Shown piece by piece: positions 1 through 8,820 of a stretch of 64,000 bases of DNA. The stretch's first letter is position 1. Every line of letters begins with the position of its first letter. The position numbers were made by a program, and so were the translations under genes. The DNA is from an alpha proteobacterium HIMB59 (GTDB lineage: Bacteria; Pseudomonadota; Alphaproteobacteria; HIMB59), in contig CP003801.1 in assembly GCA_000299115.1 (NCBI GenBank), positions 1,116,001 through 1,180,000 on the forward strand. Direction: 5' to 3'. The notes below the pieces were generated by a model that saw nothing but the letters and a program-made list of their open reading frames with translations, did no database searches and was not told where the DNA came from.

Positions 1-542
1 ATTCTTTAAATTTTAAAGTAACTTATAAAGAAGATTTAGAAAATTTAAGTATTAAGCATAATCAAAAGCAAAGAGTTGGATTAGGATATGATATTCATAA
101 AATTCAAAAAATTAATAGATATAATAAAATAAAATTAGGTGGTATTAGCATAAAATCAAAAGTTAAAGTTATTTCTCATTCTGATGGCGATGTCATATTG
201 CATGCAATAACTGATTCAATTTTAGGAGCTTTATCCTTAAGGGACATAGGTACGTATTTTCCTAATAATAAAATTAATGAAAATAGAAATTCAAAAGAAT
301 TTTTGGATTTTGCCCTTACAAAATTAAAAAATAAAAATTTTAAAATAAATAATATTGATTTAATGATTGTATCAGAAATACCAAAAATAAATCCCTATTA
401 TGAGAAAATGATAAAAAGTTTAATTCGAATATTGCAAATAGATAAAAATCAAATAACTATAAAAGCAACTACAAATGAAAAATCTGGACTTATAGGCAAA
501 AGTGAGTTTATTGCGTGTTGGTCTAATTTATCTATTTATTAA
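1..542 (+). CDS. ispDF: IspDF (C-terminal part, IspF domain), 5' end outside window
   Basis: MEP isoprenoid pathway. The visible part starts with the tail of an IspD (CDP-ME synthase) domain (KVTYKEDLE, about nt 15-41) and runs into a complete IspF domain, 2-C-methyl-D-erythritol 2,4-cyclodiphosphate synthase. The frame is open from nt 3, so the gene continues upstream and the internal ATG at 198 is not the start. IspF metal ligands are present: GYDIH (Asp and His, nt 87-101) and the His of SHSDGDV (about nt 171-191), followed by the family block LGAL..RDIG..FP and the C-terminal KATT.E. The fusion is normal for Alphaproteobacteria. Its stop lies one base from the end of convergent lipA. Later window gene dxr belongs to the same pathway. 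Confidence 0.93.
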   Translation, partial: SLNFKVTYKEDLENLSIKHNQKQRVGLGYDIHKIQKINRYNKIKLGGISIKSKVKVISHSDGDVILHAITDSILGALSLRDIGTYFPNNKINENRNSKEFLDFALTKLKNKNFKINNIDLMIVSEIPKINPYYEKMIKSLIRILQIDKNQITIKATTNEKSGLIGKSEFIACWSNLSIY

Positions 543-543
543 A

Positions 544-1449
544 TTAAATAGCTCTTTTTAATTTAATAAAATCCTCATCAGCATGATAGCTAGATCTAGT
601 TAAAGGTGAGGAAGAAACCATTTTAAAACCAATCTCAATACATTGATCATACAAAAACTTAAATTCATCTGGAGTATAAAATTTATGAACTTTTTCATGG
701 TGGATTGAAGGTTGAAGGTATTGACCAATAGTAACAAAGTCTACTTTATGATCTCTTAAATCTATTAAAAGTTCTTGAATGTCATCTAAAGACTCGCCTA
801 AACCAACCATTAATCCTGACTTTGTGAAGATATCTGAATTGTATGATTTGACTGATTTTAAAAGATTTAAACTTTCTTTATAAATAGCCCCAGGACGAAT
901 GGTTTTATATAGCCTACTTACTGTCTCAATGTTGTGATTAAAAACATCAGGCTTTGAGTCAACAATAGATTTATAAACTTCACCTTTTCTTAAAAAATCA
1001 GGAGTTAAAATTTCTATCGTGGTTTGAGGGGAAAGTTCTTTGATATATTTAATTGTGGATATGAATTGGCCCGCTCCACCATCTATTAAATCATCTCTAT
1101 CAACACTGGTTATAACAACATGTTTTAAGTTTAAAGCAGATACGGATTTTGCAACATTTAATGGCTCTAAAGGGTCTATAGAAAAAGGTTTTCCTGTTTT
1201 GACATTACAAAAGGAACAAGCTCTAGTACAAGTATCACCAAGTATCATAAATGTTGCATGTTTTTTAGACCAACACTCACCTATGTTAGGACAAGCTGCC
1301 TCTTGGCATACTGTGTGTAAATTATATTTTTTTACTAAATTGAGAGTGTCAATATATCGTTTCGATGTTGGTGCTTTTACTTTTATCCAATTAGGTTTTT
1401 TTAATTCTGTAGGATTATTTCTTTTAACTTTCTCTGGGTGGCGTATCAT
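544..1449 (-). CDS. lipA: Lipoyl synthase
   Basis: Radical-SAM enzyme that inserts two sulfurs into octanoyl-protein to make the lipoyl cofactor of the dehydrogenase encoded just upstream. 301 aa, normal length. The auxiliary 4Fe-4S cluster cysteines are C48, C53 and C59 ([12 protein letters not shown]); the radical-SAM CX3CX2C is C74, C78 and C81 (CTRACSFC). The C-terminal RSSYHA motif typical of LipA is present. Last gene of the pdhA-pdhB-pdhC-lpd-lipA run, six bases after lpd. Substrates would be the lipoyl domains of PdhC and PdhB. The coq10-like and cinA genes often found between lipA and ispDF in relatives are absent. Confidence 0.97.
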   Translation of the reverse strand: MIRHPEKVKRNNPTELKKPNWIKVKAPTSKRYIDTLNLVKKYNLHTVCQEAACPNIGECWSKKHATFMILGDTCTRACSFCNVKTGKPFSIDPLEPLNVAKSVSALNLKHVVITSVDRDDLIDGGAGQFISTIKYIKELSPQTTIEILTPDFLRKGEVYKSIVDSKPDVFNHNIETVSRLYKTIRPGAIYKESLNLLKSVKSYNSDIFTKSGLMVGLGESLDDIQELLIDLRDHKVDFVTIGQYLQPSIHHEKVHKFYTPDEFKFLYDQCIEIGFKMVSSSPLTRSSYHADEDFIKLKRAI

Positions 1450-1455
1450 TAAAAT

Positions 1456-2829
1456 TTAAAAATGAAGTGGTTTTCCAAAAGCAGATAAAACACTTTCGTG
1501 AATAGACTCAGAAAGAGTTGGGTGAGCAAATACTGTGTTGATAAATTCGTCTTCAGTAGACTCGGAAGATATAGCTAAGCCAAAAGTTGATATCATTTCC
1601 GTTACATCTGGGCCAATTAAATGAGCGCCCAAAAATTCACCCGTTTCAGAGTTAAACAAGGTCTTAACAAAACCAAAAGTGTTGGACATTGTTTGTGATT
1701 TACCATTAGCTAGAAATGGGAAATTTCCTTTTTTAAAAGGTATGCTCAGTTCTTCTAATTGTTGTTCGGTATAACCAATAGTTGCTACCTGGGGCAAACT
1801 ATAAATACATCCAGGTATATGATGGGTTTTGGGTTTGTGAGTATTTTGACCTGTAGAAATACGCTCAACACAATTAATAGCATCATGCATTGCTTTATGA
1901 GCTAGCCACGGGCCACCTATTATATCTCCTATAGCAAATAAGTTTGCTGTATTTGTTTCATAATTATCATTTGTTTCGATATAACCAGCTTTATCAAGTT
2001 TTAATTTTGTATTTTCGATTATTTTGGTATCTAAATTGGGAGAAACGCCAATAGACATAATCAAGGCATCAGATTCAATTGATTGATCATCATTAGAAAT
2101 AATAACCTTCTTTTTATTTTCATTGATTGCAGAAATCTTGGCATTAAGTTCAAATTTAATACCTTTCTTTTCAAAAATTTTTTGAGCTTCAATTGAAACA
2201 TCTTTATCAAATTGAGGTAGTATTTTATCTTGTGACTCAAAGACTGTGACGTTAGATCCAAGAGCATTATATATGCTAGCAAACTCTATTCCAATGGCAC
2301 CAGAACCAATAATTGATAGATTTTTTGGAAGGAATTTAGGTATCATTGCCTCTTTAGAACTCCATATCAAATCTGAAAATTTTGTATCTCCAATAGTTCT
2401 TGGCTTACAACCAGTGGCTAAAATCAACTTATCTGATTCAATAAATTCATCATTATATTTGATTTTAAAAATATTATTTTCTAATTGAGGCACAGCTTTA
2501 ATAGCATAAACATCAATTTTATTTTTTTTCATTAAAGAACTTACACCTTTGGATAAATTTTCAGATGCTTTTCTTGATTTTTCTACAATCTTTTCTAATG
2601 CGATTTTACTTAAATCATCATTATTTAATCCAAAATGTTTGGCTTCTTCTATGAACTCAGCTGAATGTAGTAAAGATTTAGTTGGAATACACCCCCAATT
2701 AAGGCAAACACCTCCTAGACGATCTTCTTCAAAGAGCGCAACTTTCATTCCAAGTTGTGAAGCTTTAATAGCAGCAACGTATCCACCAGGACCACCACCT
2801 ATAATTGATAAATCATATTTATTAGTCAT
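1456..2829 (-). CDS. lpdA: Dihydrolipoyl dehydrogenase (E3)
   Basis: FAD flavoprotein that reoxidises dihydrolipoamide in the pyruvate (and probably 2-oxoglutarate) dehydrogenase complexes, producing NADH. 457 aa, full length. N-terminal FAD-binding GGGPGGY at residues 11-17; redox disulfide C42/C47 in GGVCLNWGC; second dinucleotide-binding motif GSGAIGIEFAS; FAD block AIGD; C-terminal HPTLSE with the catalytic His436-Glu441 pair. The ATG overlaps the pdhC stop by 8 bp, so the two are likely translationally coupled. Confidence 0.97.
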   Translation of the reverse strand: MTNKYDLSIIGGGPGGYVAAIKASQLGMKVALFEEDRLGGVCLNWGCIPTKSLLHSAEFIEEAKHFGLNNDDLSKIALEKIVEKSRKASENLSKGVSSLMKKNKIDVYAIKAVPQLENNIFKIKYNDEFIESDKLILATGCKPRTIGDTKFSDLIWSSKEAMIPKFLPKNLSIIGSGAIGIEFASIYNALGSNVTVFESQDKILPQFDKDVSIEAQKIFEKKGIKFELNAKISAINENKKKVIISNDDQSIESDALIMSIGVSPNLDTKIIENTKLKLDKAGYIETNDNYETNTANLFAIGDIIGGPWLAHKAMHDAINCVERISTGQNTHKPKTHHIPGCIYSLPQVATIGYTEQQLEELSIPFKKGNFPFLANGKSQTMSNTFGFVKTLFNSETGEFLGAHLIGPDVTEMISTFGLAISSESTEDEFINTVFAHPTLSESIHESVLSAFGKPLHF

Positions 2830-4114
2830 TATTTATTTTCTCCAAATTTGAAACTATACTAGAGAGGAACTGTGAGGCTAAAACGCCATCTACAGCCCTA
2901 TGATCACAAGATAAAGTTAAATTTACAAAACTAGCTATCTCTATTTTTCCCTTATTAACAAATACATCCTCGAATATTTGACCCACTGCAAGTATGTATG
3001 TCTGACCTGGTAAAATAATTGCATCAAAACTTCTAATATTATAAGAGCCAAGATTTGAAATACTAATCACACCTCCAGATAAATCTGATGGAGAAATTTT
3101 ATTTTCTCTTGTGATGTTTATTAAATCATTAAGTCCATTATTAATTGAGGATAGATCTTTAGAATTAATATTTTTTAAGACTGGCATTTTTAGACCAGTA
3201 TTAGTATCAACAGCGATACCTATGTTAATATCTTTGTTAATAAAAAATTCACCATTGTCTTTATATGTGCAATTAGCATCAGAAAATTGATCAAATGCCA
3301 AAGCTATTGATTGCATCAAGATAGCATTGAAGGAATATTTATTTCCTTTTTGTTTTTGAACTTTTCTAAATTGTAAAAGGTTACTCATATTTACTTTAGT
3401 ATTTAAGTAAAAATGAGGAATATTTTGCTTTGAATGGATTGTTGCTTTAGCAATGGCTTGACGAAGTTTATTTACTTTTGAATTATCAGACACGTTAGTT
3501 ATATTTAATATATCTCTGCCAATTATTCTATTCAAGGGGCCCGTGCCCTTAATTTCATTGATATTTATTGATTTTTCTTTTGCTAGAAACTTAGCAAAGG
3601 GTGAAATAAAAAACTTATCAGATGAGGAGCTATTTTCTTTATTTGTAATTTGATTTAGGTCCGATAAGTGAATTCTTCTAGATGCAGGAGTTATATTTTC
3701 AATATTAATACCTTTTAGTTTTGCTATTTTTTTAGCTAAGGGTGTTATTAAAATTTTTTCTGAAGAATTATTTGTTGTAACTTCAGTGACCTTAGTTTCA
3801 GATAAATTTTTTACTTCAGCTGAGTGAGCATTATTTTCATTAATAAATTTATCAATTTCACTCTCTTCTACATTTTTATTATCAGATATTATTGCTACTA
3901 GTTCATTTACTTTAGCGATATCACCTTCACGGGTTAGAATTTTTGCTATGTATCCATCCTCTGGAGATTCATACTCCATAGTTGCCTTGTCAGTCTCAAC
4001 TTCAAATAAAACTTCTCCACTCAAAATAGGATCTTTTTCTTTTTTTACCCATTTCACTATCTTTCCCTCCTCCATAGTAGGCGAAAGAGATGGAAGGTTA
4101 ACTTCAAAAAACAT
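2822..4114 (-). CDS. pdhC: Pyruvate dehydrogenase E2, dihydrolipoamide acetyltransferase
   Basis: Core acetyltransferase moving the acetyl group from lipoyl-lysine to CoA. 430 aa. One lipoyl domain (residues 1-80, lipoyl Lys43 in ETDKATME), a linker, then two segments resembling the peripheral subunit-binding domain: residues about 122-153 (TPLAKKIAKLKG...SRRIHLSDL, lacking the GTG motif) and 170-203 (SPFAKFLAKE...GTGPLNRIIGRDI, canonical). The catalytic domain ends in DHRAVDG with His405. Starts on the pdhB stop (1-bp overlap). A single subunit-binding domain is usual; the doubled one is reported as a finding. Confidence 0.95.
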   Translation of the reverse strand: MFFEVNLPSLSPTMEEGKIVKWVKKEKDPILSGEVLFEVETDKATMEYESPEDGYIAKILTREGDIAKVNELVAIISDNKNVEESEIDKFINENNAHSAEVKNLSETKVTEVTTNNSSEKILITPLAKKIAKLKGINIENITPASRRIHLSDLNQITNKENSSSSDKFFISPFAKFLAKEKSININEIKGTGPLNRIIGRDILNITNVSDNSKVNKLRQAIAKATIHSKQNIPHFYLNTKVNMSNLLQFRKVQKQKGNKYSFNAILMQSIALAFDQFSDANCTYKDNGEFFINKDINIGIAVDTNTGLKMPVLKNINSKDLSSINNGLNDLINITRENKISPSDLSGGVISISNLGSYNIRSFDAIILPGQTYILAVGQIFEDVFVNKGKIEIASFVNLTLSCDHRAVDGVLASQFLSSIVSNLEKINND

Positions 4115-5478
4115 TAATTTTTATAGGTAACTTTTTTTGCTGCACTAACGATTTCATCTTTAGTAGGAAGAGCTAGAGCCTCTAAATTTTCTGCATAAGG
4201 CATAGGGACATCTTTTCCGCTAACTTTAACAATTTCACTATCAAGATAATCAAAACAATTTGATTGTATTAAATATGATAAATGAGATCCAAAACTAGTG
4301 TTTCCCCAACCATCTTCAACAATAACTACCCTATTCGTCTTTTTTACTGATTGATAAATACATTCTTCATCTAAAGGTTTTATGGATCTTAGATCTATAA
4401 TATCAGGATTTAAGCCGAGTTTTTGAATTTCTGGTAGTGCAGATAAAATTCTATGTACGCTCATGCTAAAACCAATAATTGTGAGATCACTCCCTTCATT
4501 TATAATATTTGCCTTACCTAAAGGGATTAAGAAGTCATTCTCTGATGGGACATTAGCTTTTTCTTTATAAAGGAGTTCATGTTCTAAAAAAATAACTGGG
4601 TTAGGATTTCTAATAGAGCTTTTTAAAAGACCTTTGGCATCTCTAGCGTTAGAGGGTGCTACAACGATCAAACCTGGAATATGAGAGTACCAAGATATAA
4701 AACATTGACTATGTTGAGCTGCTACTCTTGCAGCAGCACCATTTGGACCACGGAAAACAATAGGAACATTAATTTCTCCTCCTGACATATAAAGTGATTT
4801 AGCTGCAGAATTAATAATTTGATCAATAGCTTGCATTGAAAAGTTAAATGTCATGAATTCACAAATTGGTTTTAATCCAGCCATAGCTGCTCCTATAGCC
4901 AGACCAGTAAATCCGTGTTCTGAGATTGGTGTATCTAAGACTCTTTTAGATCCAAATTTATCTAAAAGTCCTTGGGTTACTTTATATGCACCATCGTATT
5001 CTGCCACCTCTTCACCCAATAAGAAAACATCCTCATCTAATTCCATTTCTTCAGCAATGGCATTATTAAGAGCCTCTCTCATTGTAATTTCTATTTCACT
5101 CCAATTTTTATTATCAGTTACTTGGTTATTAAATATTGAAGACATATTTACAGAAGTAGATTGAATATTATTTGATATGTCCAATTCAGTTTTGATTGAT
5201 TTTTCTTCTTCAGTAGGGATTGGAGTAGTCTCTTCATCCTCTCCTTCAACTTTTAAAATAGCAATGGGTGAGTTAACTGGAATGTTTTCAGCACCCTCCC
5301 AAACAATAATTTTTTGAATAATTCCATCATCAGGAGACTCAAGCTCCATGGTAGCTTTATCAGTTTCTATTTCGGCTAGTATATCTCCAGAATTTACTTG
5401 CTGGCCTTCTTTAACCAACCATTTAACTAAATTTCCTTGTTCCATAGTGGGGGAAAGGGCTGGAAGTAAAATGTTCAT
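4114..5478 (-). CDS. pdhB: Pyruvate dehydrogenase E1 beta with N-terminal lipoyl domain
   Basis: Beta subunit of the thiamine-diphosphate E1 component. 454 aa, because a lipoyl domain (residues 1-77, Lys41 in [11 protein letters not shown]) precedes the E1-beta body, which begins around residue 125 with [11 protein letters not shown]. This lipoyl-E1beta architecture is characteristic of alphaproteobacterial PdhB. Body motifs include [32 protein letters not shown] and the C-terminal [12 protein letters not shown]. Overlaps pdhA by 4 bp (ATGA-type). Together with PdhC the complex carries two different lipoylated subunits. Confidence 0.97.
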   Translation of the reverse strand: MNILLPALSPTMEQGNLVKWLVKEGQQVNSGDILAEIETDKATMELESPDDGIIQKIIVWEGAENIPVNSPIAILKVEGEDEETTPIPTEEEKSIKTELDISNNIQSTSVNMSSIFNNQVTDNKNWSEIEITMREALNNAIAEEMELDEDVFLLGEEVAEYDGAYKVTQGLLDKFGSKRVLDTPISEHGFTGLAIGAAMAGLKPICEFMTFNFSMQAIDQIINSAAKSLYMSGGEINVPIVFRGPNGAAARVAAQHSQCFISWYSHIPGLIVVAPSNARDAKGLLKSSIRNPNPVIFLEHELLYKEKANVPSENDFLIPLGKANIINEGSDLTIIGFSMSVHRILSALPEIQKLGLNPDIIDLRSIKPLDEECIYQSVKKTNRVVIVEDGWGNTSFGSHLSYLIQSNCFDYLDSEIVKVSGKDVPMPYAENLEALALPTKDEIVSAAKKVTYKN

Positions 5479-6451
5479 AGATAAACCTCGGTGAATAATT
5501 CATTTAAATCTGGAAGTGGAGACTCTAATGAAAATTTTTCAACTTCCTTAATTTGTTTTTTTATATTGGTTTCAATAACCGTAAATTCATCCTCTTTAAT
5601 TTTAAAATCTTTTTGTAATTTATTTTTCATAGATATTAATGGGTCATTAGATTTCATTTCATTTACTTCATCCTTACTGCGGTAGGTTGCAGGATCAGAC
5701 ATTGAATGTCCTCTGTATCGATAAGTATCCATTTCTATGACATAAGGTCTTGAATTTTCATAAATATGATCTCTTGCTCTTATTGCGGCTTGGCTAACTT
5801 CAAAGAAATCCATGCCGTTTATCTTTTCTCCTTCGATTCCAAAAACAGTAGCTCTTTCATACAAATCTTTTCCAGCTGCCGATCTATTCACAGCAGTCCC
5901 CATTCCGTATCTATTATTTTCGATGATAAATAAAACAGGAAGATTCCATAAAGATGCCAAATTAAAGGCTTCAAAAACTTGACCATTACTCATTGCGCCA
6001 TCTCCCACATAGACTCTACTAATTTTTTTTCGTTTCTATATTTATGTGCAAAAGCTAAACCAACACCTATGGGAACTTGAGCCCCTACTATTCCATGCCC
6101 ACCATAAAATCGATTAGCTTTTGAAAACATATGCATAGAACCACCCTTGCCTTTGGAGATGCCATCTTTTCTTCCTGTGAGTTCAGCCATGACATATTTA
6201 GGATCTACGCCCCTTGCTAATATATGCCCATGATCTCTGTAAGAAGTTACAACTGTGTCCTCAGATTGAATAGAGGATAAAATTCCTGTAACAACAGCTT
6301 CCTGCCCAATATACAAATGACAGAAGCCTCCAATTTTTCCGGCACCATATAGTTGTCCTGCCTTCTCTTCAAATTTTCTGATAAGAAACATTTTCTCATA
6401 AAAACCAAGTAGTTCTTTATTTGAGAAAGAGTTGCTAATTTTTTTCGCCAT
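5475..6451 (-). CDS. pdhA: Pyruvate dehydrogenase E1 alpha, frameshifted in a poly(A) tract
   Basis: Alpha subunit of E1, which decarboxylates pyruvate on thiamine diphosphate. The gene reads as two overlapping frames: 6451 to about 6023 (N-terminal; [17 protein letters not shown]) and about 6022 to 5475 (C-terminal; GDGAMSNGQ...ENN thiamine-diphosphate motif, [11 protein letters not shown]). The break sits in 8 coding-strand A's (T's at 6023-6030). Adding one A restores [16 protein letters not shown] and gives a normal 325-aa protein. As sequenced, the N-terminal frame ends after 153 codons with nonsense residues VESMWEMAQ. One essential gene, either a homopolymer sequencing error or a real slippage site; not two genes. 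Confidence 0.93.
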
Positions 6452-6455
6452 ATGC

Positions 6456-6743
6456 CTAGTCCAGTTTAATTATTACTTCCCCATCTTGAGGGGTTGGGTT
6501 TTTTTGTTTTGATATTTCATCAATATAGTCTTCCTTATTGGAGTAAAAGGAATGTAAATCTACATTTAAGTCTATCATATTTTGATGAAGTTCCGAGCTT
6601 AGATGATCATACATTTTACTTTCAAATTTGTAGATAAGATAGTTACCCACATTAAATTTTCCATAAATAGTATGATAGATTAAATAAATCATAACAAATG
6701 CAAAAAAGAAATTAATTAAGTTATTAGCTTTTAAAAATTTCAC
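6456..6743 (-). CDS. ftsB: FtsB/DivIC-like septum formation initiator
   Basis: Small bitopic cell-division protein (95 aa) expected to form a coiled coil with FtsL and FtsQ. It shows one N-terminal transmembrane segment (about residues 9-27), a YG..NVGNYL stretch matching the family's position after the membrane helix, then a short helical region (about 40-75). Primary evidence is location: between eno and pdhA, the standard place for this gene in Alphaproteobacteria. Its start overlaps the end of eno by 20 bp and it ends 4 bp before pdhA. Sequence conservation is low, so the assignment rests partly on context. Confidence 0.72.
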   Translation of the reverse strand: MKFLKANNLINFFFAFVMIYLIYHTIYGKFNVGNYLIYKFESKMYDHLSSELHQNMIDLNVDLHSFYSNKEDYIDEISKQKNPTPQDGEVIIKLD

Positions 6744-7995
6744 TTAGCTCACCCGCATAACCTTTAATCTTTGGGTTTTCAGCAATCCTTAGTAATTGAT
6801 TATATTTTGCAACCCTATCAGATCTAGCCAAAGATCCAGTTTTGATTAATGGACAAGAGGAGGCTACTGCTAAATCAGAAATGAATGAGTCTTCTGTCTC
6901 TCCAGAGCGATGAGACATTATTGAAGCAAATTGATTGGAACTTGCTAAAGAAATAGCCTGTAGAGTTTCTGTAACAGAACCTATTTGATTCAGTTTGATT
7001 AAAATACTATTAGCTTGTTTTTTTTCTATACCTGTTTGAAGTTTTTCTAAATTAGTAACGAATAAGTCATCACCAACAAGTTTAATTTTATCTCCTAACT
7101 TTTCAGTAATTTTAGTCCAACCCTCGTAGTCCTCTTCATTCAAGGCATCTTCAATGGAGAAAATAGGATATTTATTACAGATATTTTCATAAACTCCTAT
7201 CATGTCGTCTGTCGAATAAGTATTTCCTTCAAAATTATATTTATCATCAGAAAAAAACTCACTAGAGGCCGCATCTAAGGAGATCTTGAAGTGTTTATTA
7301 AGTTCGTACCCTGCTTTAGTAATTGATTCACAAATACAATCAAGGACATCTAAATGAGATTTCAAATTAGGCGCAAAACCACCTTCGTCACCCAGATTTG
7401 TGTTAAGTGACTGACTTTTCAAATCTTTTTTAATGTTAGTAATAACTGAGTGTGTTGCGCTTAAAGCCTCCTTAAGTGAAGAGAAGCCAATTGGAAGTAT
7501 CATAAATTCTTGGAAATCAACATCATTGTCTGCATGTTGACCACCATTAATGACATTTAACATTGGGACAGGTATTGATAAATCAGAATCTCCTTGAGAT
7601 AAAAATACAGCGCCATAGTTCGCGTAGGACCAGGCTTTATAAAAAGCTAAGCTAAGGGAAAGAATAGCATTAGCTCCAAACTTAGATTTATTTGGTGTGC
7701 CATCTAAGTTAATCATAAAATTGTCAAATTCCTCATAACTAAGGAACTCACGTGAAATCAATTGTGGTTTTAAAATTTCATTAACGTTGGAAACAGCTTT
7801 TAATACGCCCTTTCCGCTCATTCTATTCTTGTCGCCATCTCTAAGCTCTAGTGCTTCAAACTTGCCAGTAGATGCCCCAGAAGGAACTAAACCTCTAAAT
7901 GGATAACCTATTCCCTCTATAATCATTTCACATTCAACTGTAGGGTTTCCTCTACTGTCAAAAATTTCTCTAGCTTTAATATCTTGGATTTTCAT
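6724..7995 (-). CDS. eno: Enolase
   Basis: Glycolytic enzyme converting 2-phosphoglycerate to phosphoenolpyruvate. 423 aa, full length. Motifs: N-terminal AREIFDSRGNPTVE, VPSGASTG loop, GDEGGFAPN, metal ligands in SLDAASSE, SIEDAL and GDDLFVTN, catalytic Lys region ILIKLNQIGSVTE, and SHRSGETED. The start codon directly abuts the kdsA stop. Probably co-transcribed with kdsA and pyrG upstream and ftsB downstream. Confidence 0.98.
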   Translation of the reverse strand: MKIQDIKAREIFDSRGNPTVECEMIIEGIGYPFRGLVPSGASTGKFEALELRDGDKNRMSGKGVLKAVSNVNEILKPQLISREFLSYEEFDNFMINLDGTPNKSKFGANAILSLSLAFYKAWSYANYGAVFLSQGDSDLSIPVPMLNVINGGQHADNDVDFQEFMILPIGFSSLKEALSATHSVITNIKKDLKSQSLNTNLGDEGGFAPNLKSHLDVLDCICESITKAGYELNKHFKISLDAASSEFFSDDKYNFEGNTYSTDDMIGVYENICNKYPIFSIEDALNEEDYEGWTKITEKLGDKIKLVGDDLFVTNLEKLQTGIEKKQANSILIKLNQIGSVTETLQAISLASSNQFASIMSHRSGETEDSFISDLAVASSCPLIKTGSLARSDRVAKYNQLLRIAENPKIKGYAGELSEIFKS

Positions 7996-8820
7996 TTATT
8001 TTGCCGCCTTATTTATTTTATTAATATCACTTAATAGCTTAGGCATTTTATGCAAATACATCATATTTGGTCCATCGCTTAAAGCTATTTCAGGGTTGGG
8101 ATGAGTTTCTACAAAAAATCCAGCAAGCCTTAATGAGGCTGCAGACTTAGCAAGTGGCACAACATACTGTCTAGCACCGCCACTTTTTAAACCCATTCCA
8201 CCAGGTAATTGAACGCTATGAGTAGCGTCAAAAATTATAGGGTATCCAAAACTCTTCATAAAATAGACACCCTTAAAATCGTTAATTAAATAATTATAAC
8301 CAAAAGAGTTACCTCTTTCTGTAATTAAAATTTTTCTATTATTTTCATTCTCTATCTTAAGGATAATGTTTTCTACTTCTTTGTGAGATAAAAATTGACC
8401 CTTTTTAACATTTACAATTTTTTTGGTTTGAGCAGCGGCTTTAATCAAATCAGTTTGTCGGCAAAGAAAAGCAGGAATTTGAAATACATCAATAATATCT
8501 GACAAAGAATCAATTTGTGAAGTCTCATGTACATCAGTAGTGATATGTATATTAAAGTCTTTTTTTAAATTTTTTAAAATATCTATGGATTTATCTAAGG
8601 ATATTTTACTTCTTACTGTTTTATCAGAACTTCTATTAGCTTTATCAAAACTGCATTTAAAAATTAAATTAAATTTATTTTTTTTTGTATAATTAATTAA
8701 GTTTTTGGCAACTAGTCTAACTAACTTTTCACTTTCTAATAAGCATGGACCTGAAATGAGCGTTAACTTATCTGTATCATTTTTGATAAATTGGTTTTTT
8801 AATTTAACAGATTTGTTCAT
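7996..8820 (-). CDS. kdsA: KDO-8-phosphate synthase
   Basis: 3-deoxy-8-phosphooctulonate synthase, condensing PEP with arabinose-5-phosphate for the inner core of lipopolysaccharide. 274 aa, normal. Family blocks: ISGPCLLES, FKCSFDKANRSS, TDVHE, FQIPAFLCRQTDL, NVKKGQFLS, ERGNSFGYN, FDATHSVQLPGG and the C-terminal FVETHPNPE..LSDGPN. Overlaps the end of pyrG by 17 bp. Shows that this organism makes KDO-containing LPS, in line with the lpx genes at 21448-25503. Confidence 0.97.
   Translation of the reverse strand: MNKSVKLKNQFIKNDTDKLTLISGPCLLESEKLVRLVAKNLINYTKKNKFNLIFKCSFDKANRSSDKTVRSKISLDKSIDILKNLKKDFNIHITTDVHETSQIDSLSDIIDVFQIPAFLCRQTDLIKAAAQTKKIVNVKKGQFLSHKEVENIILKIENENNRKILITERGNSFGYNYLINDFKGVYFMKSFGYPIIFDATHSVQLPGGMGLKSGGARQYVVPLAKSAASLRLAGFFVETHPNPEIALSDGPNMMYLHKMPKLLSDINKINKAAK

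Noticed and set aside
1040-1459. Plus-strand 139-residue frame opposite lipA
   Set aside because: It lies antisense to conserved lipA codons and shows no domain or ribosome site of its own.
5475-6451. Two separate genes for split pyruvate dehydrogenase alpha parts
   Set aside because: The frames join exactly into one standard protein by adding one A in a homopolymer, and the first frame ends in residues unlike the family.
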